In this document: positions 22,706 to 29,652 of the stretch, piece by piece
Position numbering within the stretch: the stretch's first letter is position 1
How the letters are laid out: every line of letters begins with the position of its first letter
Assembly: GCA_017465095.1 (NCBI GenBank)
Contig: JAFTWX010000020.1
Span: 62,001 to 126,000, forward strand
Source of the DNA: Lachnospiraceae bacterium
Lineage (GTDB): Bacteria; Bacillota; Clostridia; Lachnospirales; Lachnospiraceae
DNA length: 64,000 nt
Direction: 5' to 3'
The notes under the pieces: generated by a model
Databases searched by the model: none
Told to the model about the DNA's origin: nothing
What the model saw: only the letters and a program-made list of their open reading frames with translations
Made by a program: the position numbers and the translations under genes

Positions 22706-23908
22706 TTATTTTGCAAATAATAAATCAATCATCTCACAGCCCTTTGCAACCACGTTGCCGGAAGCTGTCGCCGCTTCTTCCGTGTAATCCCATGATTTTT
22801 CAAGGGGAGCCGAAGAATCATACAACATATACGGAACGCTGTCCGCTGTATGTGTGCGGAGGCGGACCGGTGTCGGATGATCCGGAAGTACGAGCATGCG
22901 GAAGTCCTCTCCCGCTGCGGAAAGTTCGGAAACAAGCGGACCGATTACCTTCTCATCGATGAATTCAATCGCCTGTACTTTTCTCTCATAACTTCCCTGG
23001 TGCCCCATCTCGTCCGGAGCCTCAATGTGAATATATGCAAAGTCGTAGCCGTCCTGCACGAGTGCTTTGACTGCTGCATCTTTTTTGCCTGTGTAGTTGG
23101 TGTGAAGACCTGCGTCTGCGCCTTCCACCTCAGCATTATCCATACCTGCGCCGACTGCGATACCTTTCAGCAGATCGACAGCAGAAATCATAAGTCCTTT
23201 TTTTCCTGTCTTCTCATAGAAAGAAGAAAGCATAGGTTTCGTACCTGCGCCCCAGAACCAGCAACAGTTGGCCGGATTTAATCCTTTTTCTTTGCGGGCA
23301 ATATTAATCGGATGATTCACAAGAATATCGTAACTCTTCTTCATCATCTCGCGAAGCGCCTCATCCTGCGGAAGATGCTGCCCGATCACCTGTGTGAGCA
23401 CATCGTGCGGAGGTGTCAGCTCTACAACGCTTCCTTTGTCCCAAATGAGACAGTGACGATAGCTCGTTCCCACATAGAACTGATACATCTCATTCTGAAG
23501 TTCTTTTTTCACTGCCTCCAGTAAAACCGCACACTCCTCCGTGCTGATTTCACCTGAGCTGTGATCGATGATCGTCTTTTCCTCAAACGGAACATCATCC
23601 TCGGAAATCGTCACGATATTGCAGCGGATCGCAATGTCCGTATCCTTCATCGGAATACCGATGCTGAGCGCTTCCAGCGGAGAACGTCCGGAATAATAAA
23701 TCTTCGGATCGTATCCCATCACGGAAAGATTTGCTGTGTCACTTCCCGGTTTCATACCGTCCGGAATCGTGTGTACCATTCCGATTTCACTCATCTTGCT
23801 TAAACGGTCAAGGTTCGGTGTATTAGCATAGGCTAATGGCGTCTTGCCGCCGAGAGCCTCGATCGGCTCATCCGCCATACCGTCCTCAAGTACAATTACA
23901 TATTTCAT
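22706..23908 (-). CDS. ApgM-family phosphomutase-like protein, predicted homoserine kinase
   Basis: The 400-residue protein belongs to the cofactor-independent phosphoglycerate mutase (ApgM) branch of the alkaline phosphatase superfamily. Metal-site motifs visible are IVLEDGMADEP at the start (first Asp), the phospho-acceptor region GSDTANLSVMGYDP, and near the end HIEAPDEMGHQGSYERK and VLPDHPTPVRLRTHT (His/Asp ligands). In Clostridia and Bacteroidetes, genes of this family located between hom and thrC/lysC have been predicted to phosphorylate homoserine in the absence of ThrB. Here it sits between hom (15 bases) and lysC (23 bases) and no thrB is present in the window, so homoserine kinase is the preferred reading. 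A glycolytic mutase role remains possible. Confidence 0.75.
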   Translation of the reverse strand: MKYVIVLEDGMADEPIEALGGKTPLAYANTPNLDRLSKMSEIGMVHTIPDGMKPGSDTANLSVMGYDPKIYYSGRSPLEALSIGIPMKDTDIAIRCNIVTISEDDVPFEEKTIIDHSSGEISTEECAVLLEAVKKELQNEMYQFYVGTSYRHCLIWDKGSVVELTPPHDVLTQVIGQHLPQDEALREMMKKSYDILVNHPINIARKEKGLNPANCCWFWGAGTKPMLSSFYEKTGKKGLMISAVDLLKGIAVGAGMDNAEVEGADAGLHTNYTGKKDAAVKALVQDGYDFAYIHIEAPDEMGHQGSYERKVQAIEFIDEKVIGPLVSELSAAGEDFRMLVLPDHPTPVRLRTHTADSVPYMLYDSSAPLEKSWDYTEEAATASGNVVAKGCEMIDLLFAK

Positions 23909-23923
23909 AGGTTTTCCTGCTTT

Positions 23924-25129
23924 CTATTCTTCCACACGGATACGGCTTAAAACATTGCCGATCTGTGCGCTCTTTTCGTTGAATTCTTTTTCACTCATGG
24001 CTTTTGTGAAGAATCCCTTTTCGCCGGCTACGCCTGCATCAATGACTTCCACATCGCCGAATACTTCCTGTGCTTTCGCGAAATCAGCATCAGCCACACG
24101 GACGAAGAAACGTTTTACGGAGTCGTCCATGCTGGAAAGCTGCAAATCTTCCGAATCCCAGAAACAGAATACGGTCTTGCCGAGATGTTTCACACAGTCG
24201 ATAATATCGGAAACAACTGCGCTGGCTGTCGGAAGCTTACCTGCTCCTGCACCGTAGTACATGGTGTTGCCCAGTGTGTTGCCGTGAACAAGAATTCCGT
24301 TGAACACGTCATTTACGTTGTAAAGCGGATTGCTTGCGTTGATCATACAAGGTGTTACCATGGCAAAGTACTTGCCGTCCACTTCTTTGCTCATAGCAAG
24401 AAGCTTGATGGCCCAGCCTGCTTTTTTCGCATATGTAAAATCTGTTGTTGTAATCTTTGTGATACCTTCTGTGTAGATGTTTTCAAAATTGACATTCTTT
24501 CCGTATACAAGAGAAGAAAGAATTGCAATTTTACGGCAGGCATCGTATCCTTCCACGTCAGCTTCCGGATTGCGCTCTGCATAACCTTTTTCCTGTGCTT
24601 CTTTTAACACAACGTCAAAGTCGGAACCTTCTCTTTCCATTTTGGTGAGAATGTAGTTGGTTGTTCCGTTTAAGATACCTGTGATTCCGTCCACGCGCTC
24701 CGGTGTAAGGGATGCGTTTAAAGGACGGATAATCGGAATACCGCCGCCGACACTGGCCTCAAACATGTAGTTACATTTGTTGTCGCGGGCAATCTGAAGA
24801 AGCTCCGGACCGTGTTTTGCCACAAGCTCTTTGTTGGATGTACAAACGCTCTTTCCGGATGAAAGTGCTCTCTTTGTAAATGTATATGCAGGTTCTACGC
24901 CTCCCATAGCCTCGGCAATTACCTGAACTTCCGGATCGTTTAAGATGACTTCCACATCATGCACCACAAGATTTTCATACGGGTCACCCGGGAAATCACG
25001 AAGATCAAGGATGTACTTTACATCGATTTCATCTCCCGCTTTTTTATTTACCATGTCCTGATTTGTCTTAATTACCTCCACAATACCGCTTCCTACGGTA
25101 CCGTATCCTAATACTGCAACTTTTACCAT
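23924..25129 (-). CDS. hom: Homoserine dehydrogenase
   Basis: It reduces aspartate semialdehyde to homoserine with NAD(P)H. The 401 residues begin with a Rossmann motif, KVAVLGYGTVGSGIVEVI. They then show KELVAKHGPELLQIARD, FEASVGGGIPIIRPL and the signature GITGILNGTTNYILTKM, with GYDACRKIAIL in the catalytic domain. The last ~75 residues form a short ACT-like tail (SVKRFFVRVADADF), shorter than in the B. subtilis enzyme. It follows the ACT regulator-like gene by five bases and precedes the apgM-like gene by 15, consistent with an operon for homoserine formation and use. Confidence 0.95.
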   Translation of the reverse strand: MVKVAVLGYGTVGSGIVEVIKTNQDMVNKKAGDEIDVKYILDLRDFPGDPYENLVVHDVEVILNDPEVQVIAEAMGGVEPAYTFTKRALSSGKSVCTSNKELVAKHGPELLQIARDNKCNYMFEASVGGGIPIIRPLNASLTPERVDGITGILNGTTNYILTKMEREGSDFDVVLKEAQEKGYAERNPEADVEGYDACRKIAILSSLVYGKNVNFENIYTEGITKITTTDFTYAKKAGWAIKLLAMSKEVDGKYFAMVTPCMINASNPLYNVNDVFNGILVHGNTLGNTMYYGAGAGKLPTASAVVSDIIDCVKHLGKTVFCFWDSEDLQLSSMDDSVKRFFVRVADADFAKAQEVFGDVEVIDAGVAGEKGFFTKAMSEKEFNEKSAQIGNVLSRIRVEE

Positions 25130-25134
25130 TTTTT

Positions 25135-25578
25135 CTACTCCTTAGCTATTATTTTCACGTAGTGAACGCCTTTTTGCTGCTCCATGGCATCGACCATCTT
25201 TGATACATCCCCCGTTGTCGGAAGAACCTGTACACTGATGGAAAGCGATGCAACACCGTTGATCGGTATACTCTGATGGATGGTCAGTATGTTCGCTCCG
25301 AACGTTGCGATTGTTTTCAGCACGTCCGAGAGAAGCCCCGGCTCGTCATCCATCTGGAACGTCAGCGTAATCGTCGTACCTGTCGCTGTGTCGTGGAACG
25401 GGAAGATGTCTTCTTTATATTTATAGAAAGAACTCCGGCTGATTCCCACCCGGTCGACGGCTTCCTGTACGGAAATGTTCCGCCCCGAATCAATCAGACG
25501 CTTCGCCTCCACCACCTTGAGCAGCACCTCCGGCAACGCTTTCTGCTTCACCACGAAATATTCGGTCGTCTGTTTCAT
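25135..25578 (-). CDS. ACT-domain protein with N-terminal HTH (UPF0735/PheB-like)
   Basis: This 147-residue protein has an N-terminal helical region with a helix-turn-helix-like stretch (SVQEAVDRVGISRSSFYKYK, residues ~40-59) and a C-terminal ACT domain (residues ~72-145: TITLTFQMDDEPGLLSDVLK, then ANILTIHQSIP). ACT domains bind amino acids. Proteins of this kind sit upstream of hom in many Firmicutes and are thought to regulate or assist the pathway. It is the first gene of the five-gene operon, behind the promoter at 25661-25689. The N-terminal HTH suggests DNA binding, but that is inference. Confidence 0.85.
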   Translation of the reverse strand: MKQTTEYFVVKQKALPEVLLKVVEAKRLIDSGRNISVQEAVDRVGISRSSFYKYKEDIFPFHDTATGTTITLTFQMDDEPGLLSDVLKTIATFGANILTIHQSIPINGVASLSISVQVLPTTGDVSKMVDAMEQQKGVHYVKIIAKE

Positions 25579-25660
25579 TTTTTCACCTCATGTCTGCGGT
25601 ATAAAAACAGTTGTCTTTTGTTGTGCGCCGCTCGCGCACACTTGTGTGTCACCGAAAGAT

Positions 25661-25689
25661 ATGATAGCATAATTACCAAATATAAGCAA
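25661..25689 (-). promoter_or_regulatory. Promoter of the ACT-hom-apgM-lysC-ahcY operon
   Basis: Minus strand TTGCTT (25689-25684), 17 bases, then TATCAT (25666-25661) with an upstream TGC extended -10. The leader is about 75 bases and contains a GTGCGC(GAGCG)GCGCAC hairpin. No T-box or leader peptide was seen. Confidence 0.6.
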
Positions 25690-25770
25690 GGGAATTTGTG
25701 TACTTTTATAGGTACAAAAGCATCTGTATAAAGTGATAAAATAATAGCAATTGTGAAAAGAGGTCATGAC

Positions 25771-27765
25771 ATGAAAAAAAGAGCAAAAGACAAACGAATT
25801 AAAAAACTGAAAAAAAGCCGGATTCTTCCGTCCTTTCTCGGATTGATTTTTCTGATTTTTGTTTTTACGGTTTTTCTTGCAGTTATCACTACACTTACGG
25901 TACTCAGCACTGTTTATACAAAAATGGATCAGAGTTATCTGAGCGCAGAGCGTGTTGCCTCGGCATATACAAATATTTCCGACAGCAAGCTGGAGGAAAC
26001 CTGTGATAAGATTGACTCCTATCTCAATCTTTCCTCCGATGTTTCTTCCGTCTGCATTCTGTCAAAAGACGCCAAAACTTTGTGGAGCAGCTCCGAAAAG
26101 CAGCCAAACATCAAGGACGCCTCTGTCTTTTCCATGACACAAAACGGAAAAACCCGCAGCTATAAAATCGTTGTGGAAGAAGACGACCAGAATGTGTTTG
26201 TCTTTGATGAAGGCGAACTCGGCATCGATCCGGAACTTTTTAACCGTTTGGATTTAAGCGTACTGAGAAAAGAGGAATATTCCTCTTTTGATCATACAAG
26301 CATTCTTCATGCCAAGCTTTGGTATGTGATTCCGGCCGGAAATTATCAGGTATGCGTCTTGAGCAACATCAATGTGTACGCCACGGAGCTTGTCTTCGTC
26401 GTCACTGTGCTCGGAACCTTCATTGCGATGCTGGTTATTTTCTGCATCTACTATCTGGTTTCTTTCATTTTTGTCGTAGCCGACCAGCACAAAATTACAA
26501 AGGTAATTTACACCGACATGGTAACCGGCGGAAGCAACTGGCTTCATTTTACAACCTACAGCACAAAATTATTGAAGCGCAACAGAAACAGTCGCAAAAA
26601 ATATGCGGTTGTACATCTGCGCATGCGCAAATACCAAAGCTTCTGTACCTGCTTCGGCGTACGTGACGGCGAGGAGCTTTTGGAACGGTTTTATCATGCG
26701 CTCCGCAAAATGATCCGCAGCAAAGAGCAAATGGCTTACAAGGAAAATGCGGATTTTGCACTCTTACTTCAATATGAAAACGAGGAAGCTCTGACAGAGC
26801 ATCTTACCAAAATCGAAGCTTCCGTCAGCCAGGTTCTCCCGAATATGAAATTACATTTCTGCTTCGGAGTCTGTCTCCCGGAAAAAGGAGAAACGGATGT
26901 TGAAATTCTTTACAACAACGCATACATTGCAAGAGAGCTTTTAGGCGAGGATGCTGAAAAACACATTGCATTCTTCAACGAAGAGATGAACAAACAGCAC
27001 ATGTGGGAACACAAGGTGGAGGATGACATGGAACGCGCCCTTGTAAACAAAGAGTTCCGGGTGTATCTGCAGCCGAAAATCAGTACAAGAGGCGAAGAGC
27101 TCGGCGGTGCGGAGGCTCTGGTACGCTGGATTCATCCGACGGAAGGTTTCATCCCGCCAAACCGCTTCATTCCTATTTTTGAGAAAAACGGTTTTATCTT
27201 AAAACTGGATGATTATATGTTGGAAGAAATTGCCCGCAAACAGTCACAATGGATTTCCGAAGGCCGGAAGGTTGTTCCGATTTCCGTCAACATATCCCGT
27301 GCACATTTCACCCGCGAGGATCTGGCAGAGCACATTTGCAGCATTGTGGACAAATATCAGGTTCCGCACAATGTCATTGAGCTGGAGCTGACGGAAAGCG
27401 CATTCTTTGATGACAAGCAGGTGCTTTTAAATACCGTCAAGCAGCTCCGTGACCACGGATTTCCGGTTTCCATGGACGACTTCGGTGCCGGCTACTCTTC
27501 CCTGAATTCGCTCAAGGAAATGCCGATTGACGTGCTGAAAATCGACGCCGATTTCTTCCGCGGAATCGATTCCCTGGACCGCGGAATGCTCATTGTTTCC
27601 GATGTGATCGGACTTGCCAAAAAATTAAATATGAAAATTGTTGCAGAAGGCATTGAAAGCCGCGATCAGGTAGACTTTTTAATCTCACAGGAATGTGACC
27701 TGATCCAGGGATATTACTATGCAAAGCCGATGCCGATTGATGAATTTGAAGAAGCATACAAATAA
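25771..27765 (+). CDS. c-di-GMP phosphodiesterase with degenerate GGDEF domain
   Basis: From the ATG at 25771 (AGAGGT six bases upstream; the GTG at 25753 is less likely) the protein has 664 residues. It has a basic N-terminus, a membrane helix (~22-47), an extracytoplasmic sensory domain (~50-205), a second helix (~210-240), a GGDEF-like domain (~255-400) and an EAL domain (~410-664). The GGDEF loop is replaced by NADFA, so cyclase activity is not expected. The EAL motif (GGAEALVRWIHP), LELTESAFFDD, MDDFGAGYSSLNSLK, LKIDADF and VAEGIE are intact, so it should hydrolyse c-di-GMP in response to an external signal. It is monocistronic with a strong terminator. Confidence 0.92.
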   Translation: MKKRAKDKRIKKLKKSRILPSFLGLIFLIFVFTVFLAVITTLTVLSTVYTKMDQSYLSAERVASAYTNISDSKLEETCDKIDSYLNLSSDVSSVCILSKDAKTLWSSSEKQPNIKDASVFSMTQNGKTRSYKIVVEEDDQNVFVFDEGELGIDPELFNRLDLSVLRKEEYSSFDHTSILHAKLWYVIPAGNYQVCVLSNINVYATELVFVVTVLGTFIAMLVIFCIYYLVSFIFVVADQHKITKVIYTDMVTGGSNWLHFTTYSTKLLKRNRNSRKKYAVVHLRMRKYQSFCTCFGVRDGEELLERFYHALRKMIRSKEQMAYKENADFALLLQYENEEALTEHLTKIEASVSQVLPNMKLHFCFGVCLPEKGETDVEILYNNAYIARELLGEDAEKHIAFFNEEMNKQHMWEHKVEDDMERALVNKEFRVYLQPKISTRGEELGGAEALVRWIHPTEGFIPPNRFIPIFEKNGFILKLDDYMLEEIARKQSQWISEGRKVVPISVNISRAHFTREDLAEHICSIVDKYQVPHNVIELELTESAFFDDKQVLLNTVKQLRDHGFPVSMDDFGAGYSSLNSLKEMPIDVLKIDADFFRGIDSLDRGMLIVSDVIGLAKKLNMKIVAEGIESRDQVDFLISQECDLIQGYYYAKPMPIDEFEEAYK

Positions 27766-27782
27766 AAACTGTACATGATAAG

Positions 27783-27822
27783 AGGAGCTGTTGCATCTAT
27801 TTTGCAACAGCTCCTAATTTCT
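27783..27822 (+). terminator. Terminator after the EAL gene
   Basis: AGGAGCTGTTGCA (27783-27795) pairs perfectly with TGCAACAGCTCCT (27803-27815) across seven bases, followed by AATTTCTTTT. Confidence 0.8.
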
Positions 27823-27928
27823 TTTCCGGCAACAATACAGATATTTCCGCGACTCTACCAACAGTCGGTTGCCCATATGCAACTATTATGTTAGTTTAGG
27901 ATTACGGAAAATGATTGAGGTAACGCAT

Positions 27929-28519
27929 ATGGATAAAGAAAAACTCGGGCTGTTTGTATCCCGGCTTCGAAAAGAACAAAATATGACCCAAAAAGAGTTG
28001 GCCGAAAGGCTCGGCGTCACAGACAAGGCGGTTTCAAAATGGGAACGCGGTCTCAGCTTCCCTGACATCTCCCTGTTAGAACCGCTGGCAGACACATTTG
28101 ATGTCAGCGTCATGGAACTTCTGCAGGGAAAACGTATGCCGAAAGAAGAAACGATTTCTGTTGAATTGGCGCAGGAAGTGCTGGATGATTCCCTTCGCAT
28201 ATCTGACCGCGAAATTCAACGAAAGCATGTGATAAGCAAATCCATCATTCTTTTATGCTGTGTTTCGCTTATGCTTTTGATTTCCATCATATTAAATATT
28301 ATCAACCTCTCCGTTTCTCCCGACTCCGGTACATACACCCCGGACCTTTCAAGCGAGGCCTATGAAACCACTCTGACCGGTGAAAACGAAGAGATTTTCA
28401 CAAACCCGGAACACGCCCTGGAACAGATAACAGAGGATGTGCAAAGTTTTGATTCCGAAGAGTGGAATTATTTGATAAAAATTTTAAGCAACACGTATAA
28501 GGAGGTGACCGCAGAATGA
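27929..28519 (+). CDS. Membrane-anchored XRE-family regulator
   Basis: The start at 27929 is chosen because GAGGT lies seven bases upstream; two earlier in-frame ATGs have no ribosome site. The 196-residue protein has a Cro/C1-type helix-turn-helix at residues 9-62 (RLRKEQNMTQKELAERLGVT, then DKAVSKWERGLSFPDISLLE), a linker, one membrane helix (~93-115) and an extracytoplasmic acidic tail of ~80 residues. Such anchored XRE proteins often control the genes that follow them. Its stop overlaps the start of the acyltransferase gene (ATGA at 28516-28519), so it is translationally coupled to it. It is a good candidate sensor-regulator of the acyltransferase/permease cluster. Confidence 0.88.
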   Translation: MDKEKLGLFVSRLRKEQNMTQKELAERLGVTDKAVSKWERGLSFPDISLLEPLADTFDVSVMELLQGKRMPKEETISVELAQEVLDDSLRISDREIQRKHVISKSIILLCCVSLMLLISIILNIINLSVSPDSGTYTPDLSSEAYETTLTGENEEIFTNPEHALEQITEDVQSFDSEEWNYLIKILSNTYKEVTAE

Positions 28520-29643
28520 ATTTCTTAAATATTTTCTTTGTTTTAATATCCCTGCTTCTTCTGTTGCCGGGCTTAAAACTTGCAAAAAGAAATGAATTTT
28601 CAGAACATCCTTTTTCCCTGAACATAACGAAAGGGGTGGCCGGTTATTTCGCTTTTTGCGTGCTGATTCATCAGATTGTAAATGTATTCCGGTTGCTTCC
28701 GGCTTACGAAGGTGAGCTTATTATACTGGAACATATCGGCGTTCTTCTGGTAGGTTTCTTTTTTCTGTTCTCCGGTTACGGACTGATTGTCAGCTATGAA
28801 GAAAAAGAGAACTATTTAAAAACCTTTCTTTTCCGAAGAGTTTGTACGGTACTGCTTCCTTTCTTTCTTTGCAACTACGCATATATGACTGCTTCGTTGC
28901 TTTTAGGTAACCGATTTTCCATGAAGGAGCTTCTGCTTGCATTTTTCGGTGTTATTTTGCTCAATGACCATATGTGGTTTGCCGTGGAAATCATGTTGCT
29001 TTATCTGGCATTTTATATCATCTTCCGCTTTGTCGGCAGAGAGAATTTGAAATATGCAGCCATGGGAACCGTTGTTTTGGCAGCGATTACCATAAGCTTC
29101 CTCCTTGGCCATGACTATAACGAAACCGGAATTCAGGTAAACTGGTTCCACGGCGAATGGTGGTACAACACAACCTTTTTATTCTTCCTCGGCATGTTAC
29201 TTGCCAAACACAGGGAAAGGGTTCTTCCATTCGCGCAGCGTTGTTACAAACGTCTTCTTGCCGGCTCGGCAGTTGCCTTTGTCTTACTTTGGAATGCAAC
29301 GGAATATATGCTTCTTCATTATGGTTACTGGACAGAAACGGAGTTTAGCAAAGGATATGCCGACAAACTGATGACGCTGGCTGTGCAGCTTCCGATGGTA
29401 ATTGCTTTTGAAACGCTGCTTTTGCTCATCCTTATGAAAGTCCATATCCATAACAGGATATTAAAGTTTTTAGGGAAAATTTCTTTGGAACTGATTCTTT
29501 TGGAAAATGTGTTTATCTTATATTTTGCAGAGTGGATTCTGCGTGACTTACGGATTTTTGTCCTTTTTGTCTTGACTGCCACCCTGATTTTTGCAACCAT
29601 AATTAATAAAATAAAACTATTTGTTTTAGAAAAGAAAGAATAG
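28516..29643 (+). CDS. Acyltransferase family 3 membrane protein
   Basis: This 375-residue protein has about ten membrane helices. It has the acyltransferase-3 layout: an early helix with the conserved His (FAFCVLIHQIVNVF), LVGFFFLFSGYGLIVSYEEK, FRRVCTVLLPFFLCNY, NDHMWFAVEIMLLYLAFYI, WFHGEWWYNTTFLFFLGMLL, and the C-terminal ILKFLGKISLELILLENVFI. It shares its whole length with the central domain of the next protein, so the two are tandem paralogues. It presumably transfers an acyl group to an extracytoplasmic glycan or lipid. It starts by ATGA overlap with the XRE gene. Confidence 0.85.
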   Translation: MNFLNIFFVLISLLLLLPGLKLAKRNEFSEHPFSLNITKGVAGYFAFCVLIHQIVNVFRLLPAYEGELIILEHIGVLLVGFFFLFSGYGLIVSYEEKENYLKTFLFRRVCTVLLPFFLCNYAYMTASLLLGNRFSMKELLLAFFGVILLNDHMWFAVEIMLLYLAFYIIFRFVGRENLKYAAMGTVVLAAITISFLLGHDYNETGIQVNWFHGEWWYNTTFLFFLGMLLAKHRERVLPFAQRCYKRLLAGSAVAFVLLWNATEYMLLHYGYWTETEFSKGYADKLMTLAVQLPMVIAFETLLLLILMKVHIHNRILKFLGKISLELILLENVFILYFAEWILRDLRIFVLFVLTATLIFATIINKIKLFVLEKKE

Positions 29644-29652
29644 GTAATCTAG

